A stretch of DNA of 28,460 nt from Gemmatimonadota bacterium. GTDB taxonomy: Bacteria; Gemmatimonadota; Gemmatimonadetes; Longimicrobiales; RSA9. A model generated the notes under the pieces. That model had not been told where the DNA came from, ran no database searches, and saw nothing but the letters and a program-made list of their open reading frames with translations. A program made the translations under genes and the position numbers. This document shows, piece after piece, positions 21,017 through 28,460 of the stretch (positions are counted from its first letter, which is position 1; the number at the start of each line of letters is the position of its first letter). The stretch is taken from NCBI GenBank assembly GCA_019689775.1, contig JADGGV010000007.1, forward strand, positions 1-28,460. Direction: 5' to 3'.

Positions 21017-22229
21017 CCTCGCTCTCGTCCTGTTCGACGACCGTCGCGCCAGGGAATGGATGCCGTTCGCGCTCACTCGGCCGGTCGGCGAGCTCCTCTT
21101 CGGCGCGCTCCGGTTGCGCGAGCGCGCGGAGCGCTGCCTCCGGGCGCCGTGCCTGGCGCATGTGACCGCCGATCACCTGGCCGGGTTCGACGAGCCCGGC
21201 GCGGCGCCGGTCCGGCGGCTGGACGAGATCGCGCACGACGGCCCGATCCTGTACCTCTCCTCCCGCGCGGTCCTCGACTTCGACGCCCGGCCGGCAGTGG
21301 ACCGCGCCGGCCGGATGATCTCGGTCCAGGACGAAGTCGCCGGCTGGCTCCGCCGCACCGGCGAAGGCCCACCGCCGCCCGCCTTCATCGCCGACCCCGC
21401 GGCCCACTGCGCCGACGCGCCACCCGCCGACCCGGTGCCGGGCCGTCTGCTCGCCAACGTTTGGGAGCTGATCACCGGGACGCCGCAGCAGCTCGAGCGC
21501 GACATCGCGGCGCTCTTCCCGACCGCGGCCGCCGTGGTCCCGGCCGGCGTCCACGTCCTGGGCGAGGGTCGGCTGGTCATCGGCGCGGGCGCCGAGATCG
21601 AGCCGGGCGTCGTGCTCGACCTGCGCGCCGGCCCGATCTGGCTCGACGAGGGGGTGGTCGTGCAGGCGTTCACCCGGCTCACCGGCCCCGCCTACATCGG
21701 CCGCCGCACCGTCGTCCTGGGCGGCTGCCTCACCCGCGTCAGCGTCGGACCCATGTGCAAGGTCCACGGCGAGGTCGACGGGAGCGTCATCCTGGGGTAC
21801 ACGAGCAAGGCGCACGACGGCTTCCTCGGGCACTCCTACGTCGGCTCGTGGGTAAACCTCGGCGCCATGACCACGAACAGCGACCTGAAGAACAACTACG
21901 GCTCGGTCCGCCTCTGGACGCCCCACGGCGACGAGGACACCGGCGAGCTGAAGTTGGGCGCCCTGCTCGGCGACCACGTCAAGACCGGGATCGGCACCCT
22001 CATCAACACCGGCACGGTCGTCGGCGCCGGATCGAACCTGTTCGGCGGAGCGCTCCCACCGAAGCACGTTCCGCCGTTCAGTTGGGGCGTCGGGGAGGAG
22101 CTGACGGTTTACGACCTCGAGCGGTTCCTTGGGACCGCCGAGGTCGCGATGGCGCGCCGGGACGTAGTGCTGAGCGACTCCCAGCGCGCGCTGCTGCGCC
22201 GCGCCCACCAGATCGGCCGAGGCGAATGA
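21009..22229 (+). CDS. GlmU-like sugar nucleotidyltransferase/acetyltransferase (alternative family)
   Basis: A 406-residue protein of the alternative GlmU-type family known from Bacteroidetes. The N-terminus LVLFDDRRAREWMPFALTRPVGELLFGALRLRER matches the family's 'LFDDxxxxxLLPLTxTRPVAELRxGxLTIREKW'. The C-terminal half is a left-handed beta-helix of hexapeptide repeats (VLGEGRLVIGAGAEIEPGVVL, YIGRRTVVLGGCL, TSKAHDGFLGHSYVGSWVNLGAM, DHVKTGIGTLINTGTVVG). It is expected to make UDP-GlcNAc or a related sugar nucleotide, probably the UDP-GlcNAc consumed by MurA. The ATG at 21009 overlaps manC by 8 bases; a GTG at 20991 is an alternative. No classical GlmU is in this window. Confidence 0.85.
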   Translation: MPDLALVLFDDRRAREWMPFALTRPVGELLFGALRLRERAERCLRAPCLAHVTADHLAGFDEPGAAPVRRLDEIAHDGPILYLSSRAVLDFDARPAVDRAGRMISVQDEVAGWLRRTGEGPPPPAFIADPAAHCADAPPADPVPGRLLANVWELITGTPQQLERDIAALFPTAAAVVPAGVHVLGEGRLVIGAGAEIEPGVVLDLRAGPIWLDEGVVVQAFTRLTGPAYIGRRTVVLGGCLTRVSVGPMCKVHGEVDGSVILGYTSKAHDGFLGHSYVGSWVNLGAMTTNSDLKNNYGSVRLWTPHGDEDTGELKLGALLGDHVKTGIGTLINTGTVVGAGSNLFGGALPPKHVPPFSWGVGEELTVYDLERFLGTAEVAMARRDVVLSDSQRALLRRAHQIGRGE

Positions 22230-23047
22230 GGATCACCGTCCTGGGGAGCGGGAGCGCGGGGAACGCGACGCTCGTCGAGGCCGACGGCGTCTCGGTGCTG
22301 GTCGATGCCGGCTTCAGCGGCAAGGACCTGGAGCGGCGGCTGCGGGACGTGGGCGTCGAGCCCGCCTCGCTCTCGGCGATCGTCATCACGCACGAGCACG
22401 GCGACCACACCCGCGGGATGGGCGTCCTGGCCCGGCGCTTCGGCGTCCCGCTGTACCTGACGGCGATCACCCGCGCCGCCTGCGCGAGGCTGCTGACCGG
22501 CTCGGAGGACGTCCGGGCGTACGCCTCCACGGAGCCGCTGCGCATCGGGCCGCTCGAGGTCCAGCCGTTCCTGACCGTCCACGACGCCGCCGACCCCGTG
22601 GCCGTCACCGTCCGCGACGTCGTCACCGGCGACAAGCTCGGCATCGCGACCGACCTCGGGCGTCCGACGGCGGCCGTCCGGCAGGCGCTCGCGGGGTGCC
22701 AGGTCCTCGTCCTCGAGGCCAACCACGACGAGGCGATGCTCTGGAACGGCCCCTACCCGTGGTCCGTCAAGCAGCGGATCGCTTCCAGCCACGGGCACCT
22801 CTCGAACCGGGCCTCGGGAGAACTCGCCCGGGAGCTGCACCACCCCGGGCTGCTCCACGTCATCCTCGCCCACCTGAGCGAGCATTGCAACGACGCGGCG
22901 CTCGCCGCCGACGTCGTCGGCGTGGCCCTCGACCGGCTCGGATACGCGGGCGGGCTCGTGGTGGCGCCGCAGGAGCGCCCCCTCGAGCCCGTCGACGTGG
23001 CCGCGCTGCGGCGCCGCGCGGCGCCGGCGCAGCTCACCCTCCTCTAG
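22226..23047 (+). CDS. walJ: WalJ/YycJ-like metallo-beta-lactamase-fold hydrolase
   Basis: A 273-residue metallo-hydrolase. The fold signature is THEHGDHTRG (HxHxDH) with the typical YycJ/WalJ start RITVLGSGSAGNATLVE and VLVDAGFSGKDLERRL, then a later SSHGHLSNR, HVILAHLSEHCN and the metal-bridging Asp in IATDLGR. Gram-positive WalJ lies in the WalRK operon and affects cell-wall and DNA-damage phenotypes; the biochemical substrate here is unknown. The ATG overlaps the GlmU-like stop by 4 bases (ATGA). Its stop is 11 bases from the convergent rseP stop. Confidence 0.88.
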   Translation: MRITVLGSGSAGNATLVEADGVSVLVDAGFSGKDLERRLRDVGVEPASLSAIVITHEHGDHTRGMGVLARRFGVPLYLTAITRAACARLLTGSEDVRAYASTEPLRIGPLEVQPFLTVHDAADPVAVTVRDVVTGDKLGIATDLGRPTAAVRQALAGCQVLVLEANHDEAMLWNGPYPWSVKQRIASSHGHLSNRASGELARELHHPGLLHVILAHLSEHCNDAALAADVVGVALDRLGYAGGLVVAPQERPLEPVDVAALRRRAAPAQLTLL

Positions 23048-23058
23048 CCCGATCCCGC

Positions 23059-24450
23059 TCAGATCCCGAACAGGCGCAGCACGTCGTTCGCCACCGCCCA
23101 GACCATCAAGGCGACGACGAGCACGAAGCCGACCTGCGTGAGCCGCGCCCGCTGGTTCAGGGTCAGCGCCCGCCCGCGCACGGCTTCGACCGCCAGGAAC
23201 ATCAAGTGCCCGCCGTCCAACACCGGGATCGGGAGCAGGTTCAGCACCGCCAGGTTCACCGAGAACAGCGCCATGAAGCGGAGGAACGCCTCCAGTCCCG
23301 CCCGCGCGACGCGCCCGCTGAGCTGCCCGATGAGGATCGGCCCGCCGAGGTTCCGCGGCGACTGCCGTCCGAGCACCAGGTCGCGCAGGAAGTCGACGAC
23401 GAGCGTCACGTACCCCCAGGTCTCTCGTCCGCCCTCGACGATCGCACCGCCGAGGCCCGGACGGACCTTTGGCGGCAGCGGCGCCATCACGCCGAGACGC
23501 CCGACCGTCCGGATCGAGCCGTCCTCGAGCGTGTCCGGCTCGGCGCGGGGCGTCGCGGTGATCACCAGGCTGCGGTCCCCCCGCTGGACTTCGAGCGGGA
23601 GCGGCTGGCCCGGGTGCGCCTGCACCACCCGCACGAAGTCCTGCCAGAACCGCACGGGCTCGCCGCCGGCCGACGTGATGCGGTCGCCCGCGCGGATCCC
23701 GACCTCCCGCGCCGGCGAGTCCTCGAGCACGTCGGCGACCACGGGCGGCTGAGCCGGCGAGACGGCGTTCGCCAGCTTGTCGCGCTCCTTGTCGGCCGCC
23801 GGCAGCTCGATCGTCACCGGCGGCGCTCCGGCAAACCGCACGGCCGTCGGCCCGGGCGGGAGCGTGCGCAGCGCCCGCGCGACGTCCGCCCAGTCCTCGA
23901 CCGGATCACGGCCGACGGCGACGATCCGCGTGCCCGGCGGCACCCTCGCCAGCGCCTGCGCGCCCGGCGGCAGGTCGCTGGCCGCGACCGGCCCGAGCAG
24001 CGCCTCCGGCGGCGTCTGGACGCCCCAGACGAGCGCCGCGAGCGTGAAGACCACGAACGCGAACAGGAAGTTCATGATGACGCCGGCGGAGATCACCAGC
24101 GCCCGCGCCCCGACCGACTTCGACTCGAAGTCGCGCGGCCCGCGCGCCGTGGTCGCCTTTGCGCCGGCGACGCCGGCCTCGGCCACCTCCGCGGCCGGCT
24201 TGCGCTCGTCCTTCCCCTCGATGACCTCCATCTCCTCCATGCCGGCCATCTTCACGTAGCCGCCCAGGGGGAGCCATGAGATCACGTACTCCGTCTCGCC
24301 GCGCCGAAACCCGACGAGCTTCGGGCCCAGGCCGATCGAGAACCGGGGCACCTCGATGTCCACCAACTTCGCCGTCACGAAGTGCCCGAGCTCGTGAACG
24401 AAGATCAGGACGCCGAGGACGACGACCGTCGCGAGGATTGTGATCAGCAT
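23059..24450 (-). CDS. rseP: Site-2 protease RseP (membrane zinc metalloprotease)
   Basis: RseP cleaves anti-sigma factors or signal-peptide remnants inside the membrane. The 463 residues show the metalloprotease site HELGH (His19-Glu20-...-His23) in the first helix, followed by GLGPKLVGFRRGETEY. Two PDZ-like domains follow (about 130-310, including VVADVLEDSPAREVGIRAGDRI), and the second membrane motif NLLPIPVLDGGHLM lies near the end. Membrane segments are at about 4-22, 120-140, 390-410 and 435-455. The ATG overlaps dxr by 7 bases; rseP is last in the pyrH-frr-uppS-cdsA-dxr-rseP cluster. Confidence 0.96.
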   Translation of the reverse strand: MLITILATVVVLGVLIFVHELGHFVTAKLVDIEVPRFSIGLGPKLVGFRRGETEYVISWLPLGGYVKMAGMEEMEVIEGKDERKPAAEVAEAGVAGAKATTARGPRDFESKSVGARALVISAGVIMNFLFAFVVFTLAALVWGVQTPPEALLGPVAASDLPPGAQALARVPPGTRIVAVGRDPVEDWADVARALRTLPPGPTAVRFAGAPPVTIELPAADKERDKLANAVSPAQPPVVADVLEDSPAREVGIRAGDRITSAGGEPVRFWQDFVRVVQAHPGQPLPLEVQRGDRSLVITATPRAEPDTLEDGSIRTVGRLGVMAPLPPKVRPGLGGAIVEGGRETWGYVTLVVDFLRDLVLGRQSPRNLGGPILIGQLSGRVARAGLEAFLRFMALFSVNLAVLNLLPIPVLDGGHLMFLAVEAVRGRALTLNQRARLTQVGFVLVVALMVWAVANDVLRLFGI

Positions 24451-25583
24451 CCGCCGTCGATTCTCCCGCGGACGGTCGCGCGCGCACGACGGTCCGCCTC
24501 CAGCACGGTCTCCAGGGCGTCCACCGCGACCACCGGCTGCGCCTCGAGAGCGGCTTCGATTGCATGCGGAATGCCCTGGAAGGGCAATCTCCCGGCCAGG
24601 AACATCTCCACGGCGACCTCATTTGCGGCGTTGTAGATCGCCGGCGCCGTGCCCCCCTGCCGCCCCGCCTCGACCCCGAGCCGCAGCGCGGGGAAGCACG
24701 CCTCATCGGCCGGCTCGAACGTCAGCTCACGCGCCTCCAGCGGGTCGAAGCGGCGCGTCCCCTGGTCCGGCAGCCGGGCCGGGTGCGTCAAGGCGTACAG
24801 GATCGGCAGCTCCATCGTTGGAAACCCCACCTGGGCCAGAACGGATCCGTCCACGAACTCGACCATCGAGTGGATGATCGACTGCGGATGGACGACCACG
24901 TCGATCGCGTCGTAGGGCATGTCGAACAGGAAGTGCGCCTCGATGACCTCCAGCGCCTTGTTCGCCAGCGTGGCCGAATCGACCGTGATCTTCGCGCCCA
25001 TGTGCCACGTCGGATGCCGCAGCGCCTGCGCGGGCGTGACCGTCGCCAGCGCCTCGGGCGTCCAGCCGCGGAACGGCCCGCCCGACGCCGTGAGGATCAG
25101 GCGCCGCGCCTGCCGCGGGTGCGAGCCGGCCAGGCACTGGAGGATCGCGCTGTGCTCGCTGTCGACCGGAATCAGCTCACCGCCGCCGCGGCGAAGTGCC
25201 TCCAGGACCAGCGGCCCGCCCACGACCAGCGACTCCTTGTTCGCCAGCGCGAGCCGCTTCCCCGCCTCCAGCGCCGCCAGCGTCGCCTCCAGCCCGGCGG
25301 CGCCCACCACCGCGTTGATGACGACGGCGGCGTCGGGGTGCGTGGCGGCGGCGAGCAGGCCGTCCCGCCCGGAAAGCCAGTTCTCGCCGCCGGCGCGGCC
25401 GTCCCCCTCGACCAGGACGGCCATCGCCGGCCGATACCGCGCCACCTGCTCCGCCAGTCGCTCCGCGTTCCGGCCGGCCGCCAGCGCGACGACCCGGAAC
25501 CGGTCCGAATGCCGGTCCAGCAGCTCGAGCGCGCTACGGCCGATCGAGCCCGTCGACCCGAGGAGCGCGACGCCGGTCCTCAC
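24444..25583 (-). CDS. dxr: 1-deoxy-D-xylulose 5-phosphate reductoisomerase
   Basis: Makes 2-C-methyl-D-erythritol 4-phosphate in the MEP isoprenoid pathway, the route of UppS substrates. The 379 residues have the NADPH loop GSTGSIGRSALEL, ALANKESLVVGG, the metal-binding PVDSEHSAIL, ASGGPFRGW and HPTWHMGAKITVDSATLANK, and YNAANEVAVEMFL near the C-terminus. The start is GTG at 25583, overlapping the cdsA stop by 4 bases (GTGA). Standard position between cdsA and rseP. Confidence 0.97.
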   Translation of the reverse strand: MRTGVALLGSTGSIGRSALELLDRHSDRFRVVALAAGRNAERLAEQVARYRPAMAVLVEGDGRAGGENWLSGRDGLLAAATHPDAAVVINAVVGAAGLEATLAALEAGKRLALANKESLVVGGPLVLEALRRGGGELIPVDSEHSAILQCLAGSHPRQARRLILTASGGPFRGWTPEALATVTPAQALRHPTWHMGAKITVDSATLANKALEVIEAHFLFDMPYDAIDVVVHPQSIIHSMVEFVDGSVLAQVGFPTMELPILYALTHPARLPDQGTRRFDPLEARELTFEPADEACFPALRLGVEAGRQGGTAPAIYNAANEVAVEMFLAGRLPFQGIPHAIEAALEAQPVVAVDALETVLEADRRARATVRGRIDGGC

Positions 25584-26491
25584 GGCCTACCGCCCAGGTA
25601 CGGCAGCGTCATCCCCAGGAACCAGTAGGCGAGCGGGATCGTGAAGAAGAGGGCGTCGAAGCGGTCGAGCAGACCGCCGTGCCCCGGGAGGAGGTGGCCG
25701 GAGTCCTTCACCCCGGCCTCCCGCTTGAAGAGCGATTCCGCCAGGTCGCCGAGCTGCGCCGCGATCGAGACCACGAGCCCGCCACCGAGACCGGCCGCCG
25801 CGCTCATCGGCACGTGCAGCCAGCCACCGAAGATCCATCGCGAGAAGATCCATCCCGCGAGCATCGAGCCGACCACCCCGGCGACGGCGCCCTCCACCGT
25901 CTTCCCGGGGCTGACCGCCGGGATGAGCTTGTGTCGGCCGACCGCCCGGCCCACGAAGTAGGCGCACGAATCGTTGAACCAGGTGATCGCGATCGGGAAC
26001 AGGACCAAGGCCGTACCGGTCCAGGGGTTGAACGCCGCGGCCAGCAGGGCGCCGTCCATGACCGTCCCCGCCGGACGCAGATGACGAAGGAAGAGGGCGT
26101 AGGAGAGGGTGCCGCCGGTGAAGGCCGCGCCGAGCACCGTCACGGCGACCGCCTCAAGGGGGAGCCCCTCCACACCCCGCGCCCAGATCGCCGCCGCCGA
26201 GAACGCCAGCAGCAGCGCCAGCGTGAGCGCCCAGAAGATCGGCGTCGCCTCCAGCGGACGGGGATGCGCCGCGGCCACCAGGACATACGCCGCCGCCGCC
26301 ACGACGCCGGGGACGACGAACGGCCGCGCACCCTGAAGCGACGAGAGCCGATACAGCTCCGCCGTCGCACCGGCCGCGACCAGCGCGAGCACCGCGCCGA
26401 GCACCCAGCCGCCGGCGTAGATGGCGGCCACGGCCGCCGGGATGCCCACGGCGGCCACGGCGATGCGCTTGCCGAGATCGGAGCGGGCCAT
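25580..26491 (-). CDS. cdsA: Phosphatidate cytidylyltransferase
   Basis: Converts phosphatidate and CTP to CDP-diacylglycerol, the precursor of phospholipids. A polytopic membrane protein of 303 residues with about eight hydrophobic segments. The signature lies near the C-terminus: SPGKTVEGAVAGV, then QLGDLAESLFKREAGVKDSG and LLPGHGGLLDRFDAL. I chose the ATG at 26491 (MARSDLGKRI), two bases after the uppS stop. The longer frame to 26584 lies inside uppS and is not used. Confidence 0.96.
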   Translation of the reverse strand: MARSDLGKRIAVAAVGIPAAVAAIYAGGWVLGAVLALVAAGATAELYRLSSLQGARPFVVPGVVAAAAYVLVAAAHPRPLEATPIFWALTLALLLAFSAAAIWARGVEGLPLEAVAVTVLGAAFTGGTLSYALFLRHLRPAGTVMDGALLAAAFNPWTGTALVLFPIAITWFNDSCAYFVGRAVGRHKLIPAVSPGKTVEGAVAGVVGSMLAGWIFSRWIFGGWLHVPMSAAAGLGGGLVVSIAAQLGDLAESLFKREAGVKDSGHLLPGHGGLLDRFDALFFTIPLAYWFLGMTLPYLGGRP

Positions 26492-26493
26492 GG

Positions 26494-27237
26494 TCAGCCG
26501 GTCGTCACCCGGCCGAACCGACGCTCCCGCTTCTGGAAGTCGTGAATCGCGGCGAAGAGATGCTCGCGCCGGAATTCCGGCCACAGCACCGGCGTCATGT
26601 ACAGCTCGGCGTAGGCGATCTGCCAGAGCATGAAGTTGCTGATACGCTGTTCGCCGGACGTGCGGATGAGGAGGTCGGGATCGGGAAGATCGGCGGTGTA
26701 GAGCTCAGCCGCGAACGTCGCCTCCGTGATCTCGTCCGGTTGGAGCTCGCCGGCGCGGACGCGCTCGGCCAGCAGACGCGCCGCGCGGGTGATCTCCGCG
26801 CGGCTGCCGTAGCTGATCATCAGGTTCAGGCGGAGAACCGTTCCGCCGGCCGTGGCGGCCTGGATCTCGTCGATCGCGGCGCGCGGCCCGGCCGCCAACC
26901 GGTCGAGGTCGCCGTGCACGCGGACCCGCACGCCCTGCCGCACCAGCTCGTCCCGCTCGCGCGCGACGTACAGTTGGAGCAGCCGCATCAGCGCCGACAC
27001 CTCGCGCGTCGGCCGGTTCCAGTTCTCCTGTGAGAACGCGAACAACGTCAGGATCGGGATCCGCGCCTCGATCGCACCTTCCACGACCTCCCGGACGGCC
27101 TTCATCCCGGCCATGTGCCCGCGGTACCGGGGTAGCCCGCGGGCGCGCGCCCATCGGCCGTTCCCGTCCATGATGACGGCGACGTGCTCCGGGACCGGTC
27201 CGTCGAGGAGGAGCTGCTTGAGGTGCTCGGAGGCCAT
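26494..27237 (-). CDS. uppS: Undecaprenyl diphosphate synthase
   Basis: Makes the C55 lipid carrier for peptidoglycan and polysaccharide synthesis by condensing isopentenyl units on farnesyl diphosphate. The 247 residues show VIMDGNGRWARARG (catalytic Asp24), RGHMAGMKAVREVV, LTLFAFSQENWNRP, MISYGSRAEI, and PDPDLLIRTSGEQRISNFMLWQIAYAE, a full cis-prenyltransferase set. It starts 8 bases after the frr stop. Confidence 0.97.
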   Translation of the reverse strand: MASEHLKQLLLDGPVPEHVAVIMDGNGRWARARGLPRYRGHMAGMKAVREVVEGAIEARIPILTLFAFSQENWNRPTREVSALMRLLQLYVARERDELVRQGVRVRVHGDLDRLAAGPRAAIDEIQAATAGGTVLRLNLMISYGSRAEITRAARLLAERVRAGELQPDEITEATFAAELYTADLPDPDLLIRTSGEQRISNFMLWQIAYAELYMTPVLWPEFRREHLFAAIHDFQKRERRFGRVTTG

Positions 27238-27245
27238 CGGCCCGC

Positions 27246-27797
27246 TCAGACCTCCATCACTTCCGCTTCCTTGGCCTTCAGAAGCTGATCGATCTTGTGG
27301 ATGTACTCATCGGTGAGCTTCTGCACCTCGTCCATCTCGCGGCGGGCGTCGTCGTCGCTCACCTCGTGCTCGCTCAGGCGGTGCTTGATGTCCTTGTTCG
27401 CCTCCTGGCGCGCGTGCCGGACCGCCACGCGGCCCTCCTCCGCCAGCTTGTGCAGCAGCCGGACCATGTCCTTGCGGCGCTCCTCCGTCAGCGCCGGGAT
27501 CGGCACCCGGATGACGGTGCCGTCGTTGGAGGGGTTGAGCCCCAGGTCCGACGTCTGGATCGCCTTCTCGATCGCATGCAGCAGGCTCCGGTCCCACGGC
27601 TGGACGACGATCAGCCGGGGCTCCGGCGCGCTCACCGACGCCACCTGGTTGATCGGCATGCGCGAGCCGTACGCCTCGACCCGCACCGTATCCAGGAGCG
27701 CCGGCGTCGCCTTGCCCGTGCGGACCGCCGCAAACTCACGACGCACCGCATCGAGAGCCTTCTCCATCTGCTGTCGCGCCTGCGCACTCGACGGCAT
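27246..27797 (-). CDS. frr: Ribosome recycling factor
   Basis: RRF splits post-termination ribosomes with EF-G. The 183 residues have the family pattern: MEKALDAVRREFAAVRTGKATPALLD, VEAYGSRMPINQVASVS, PWDRSLLHAIEKAIQTSDLGLNP and RKDMVRLLHKLAEEGRVAVRHARQEANK. The gene starts behind a strong G-rich ribosome binding site (GGGGGGGAGCGATG), 54 bases after pyrH. Confidence 0.97.
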   Translation of the reverse strand: MPSSAQARQQMEKALDAVRREFAAVRTGKATPALLDTVRVEAYGSRMPINQVASVSAPEPRLIVVQPWDRSLLHAIEKAIQTSDLGLNPSNDGTVIRVPIPALTEERRKDMVRLLHKLAEEGRVAVRHARQEANKDIKHRLSEHEVSDDDARREMDEVQKLTDEYIHKIDQLLKAKEAEVMEV

Positions 27798-27851
27798 CGC
27801 TCCTCCCCCCCGTTTCGCTCTCGCTCGCGAGTGAAGATATACCTGCCCGGA

Positions 27852-28460
27852 TCAGGAGACCAGCGTCCCCACCGGCTCCCCCCGGATCGCCGCCGCGACC
27901 GCGCCCGGGCTCTGAATGTTCAACACCACGATCGGGAGCCGGTTCTCCTTGCAGAGCGAGATCGCCGCCGCATCCATGACGCCGAGCTCCCGCGTGAGCG
28001 CCTCCATGAAGGAGACCCTCGGAAGAAACGTCGCCGACGGGTCTTTGGCCGGGTCGGCCGTGTAGACGCCCTCCACCTTCGTCGCCTTCACCAGCACGTC
28101 CGCGTGCATCTCCACGCCGCGCAGCACCGCCGCGGTGTCCGTCGAGAAGTACGGGTTGCCGGTCCCGGCCGCGAAGATCACGACGCGCCGCTTCTCCAGG
28201 TGCCGCAGCGCACGCCGCCGGATGTACGGCTCCGCCACCGCCTCCATGCGGATCGCGCTCATGACCCGGGTGTCCACCCCCTTGCGCTCCAGCATGTCCT
28301 GGAGCGCCAGGGCGTTGATCACCGTGGCCAGCATCCCCATGTAATCGGCGCTCACCCGGTCGATCCCCTGCTGGCTCGCCTGCGTGCCCCGGACGATGTT
28401 CCCGCCCCCGACCACCAACCCCAGCGCGACCCCCATCCGGTGCACGGCCTGGATCTCGTC
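27852..28460 (-). CDS. pyrH: UMP kinase, C-terminal part (cut by window edge)
   Basis: UMP kinase makes UDP for pyrimidine nucleotides and sugar nucleotides. The 202 visible residues begin inside the N-terminal part (EIQAVHRMGVALGLVVGGGNIVRG) and include DYMGMLATVINALALQD, FAAGTGNPYFSTDTAAVLR and DAAAISLCKENRLPIVVLNI. The start codon lies beyond the right edge. First visible gene of the frr-uppS-cdsA-dxr-rseP cluster, in the common order. Confidence 0.95.
   Translation of the reverse strand, partial: DEIQAVHRMGVALGLVVGGGNIVRGTQASQQGIDRVSADYMGMLATVINALALQDMLERKGVDTRVMSAIRMEAVAEPYIRRRALRHLEKRRVVIFAAGTGNPYFSTDTAAVLRGVEMHADVLVKATKVEGVYTADPAKDPSATFLPRVSFMEALTRELGVMDAAAISLCKENRLPIVVLNIQSPGAVAAAIRGEPVGTLVS

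Noticed and set aside
21056..22225. Long plus-strand frame leading into the WalJ-like gene, suggesting a fusion.
   Set aside because: It is a shadow of the GlmU-like gene, Arg/Pro-rich without motifs. WalJ starts at the ATGA overlap at 22226.

Overview
The window is about 28.5 kb of very GC-rich bacterial chromosome packed with housekeeping genes in tight operons. The codon bias, complete GatCAB, the Bacteroidetes-type alternative GlmU, an Asp-type MurA and the gene orders fit a deep-branching GC-rich Gram-negative lineage. Gemmatimonadota is my best guess, but this is inference and not proven. I saw no tRNA, rRNA, CRISPR array, insertion sequence or phage gene. No obvious defence or mobile system is present.

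Layout. (1) 1-3086, minus strand: rimP-nusA-L7Ae-infB (infB runs off the left edge). A near-consensus promoter drives it, followed by a short leader that contains an intrinsic terminator just before rimP. (2) 3199-6028, minus strand: murA, a His-rich coiled-coil protein, pgeF and a small four-Cys protein. (3) 6253-10216, plus strand: a PII-like protein, a NadE-type glutaminase overlapping a degenerate NAD-synthetase-like protein, DUF948-like and YtxH-like membrane proteins, and a secreted zinc-dependent phospholipase C-like protein. (4) 10295-19348, minus strand: lipoprotein, serS, histidine kinase, pcrA, gatC, gatA, gatB, and a membrane zinc-ribbon protein. (5) 19567-23047, plus strand: lone receiver domain, mannose-1-phosphate guanylyltransferase, GlmU-like protein and WalJ-like metallo-beta-lactamase, all overlapping. 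(6) 23059-28460, minus strand: pyrH (cut by the right edge)-frr-uppS-cdsA-dxr-rseP, the common translation/isoprenoid/phospholipid/envelope-stress cluster.

The genes divide into translation (IF-2, NusA, RimP, SerS, GatCAB, RRF), envelope precursor supply (MurA, PgeF, GlmU-like, GDP-mannose, UppS, Dxr, CdsA, RseP) and signalling (kinase, receiver, PII-like). The two divergent intergenic regions (6029-6252 and 19349-19566) carry recognisable TTGACA-N18-TANNNT-type promoters with inverted repeats.

The observations most worth following are the attenuator-like leader of rimP-nusA-infB, the split NAD synthetase whose second subunit has lost its ATP-binding signature, the inverted duplicated promoter at 19392-19471, the long G/C hairpin with 8-base homopolymers inside pcrA, and the Cys-to-Asp MurA active site.
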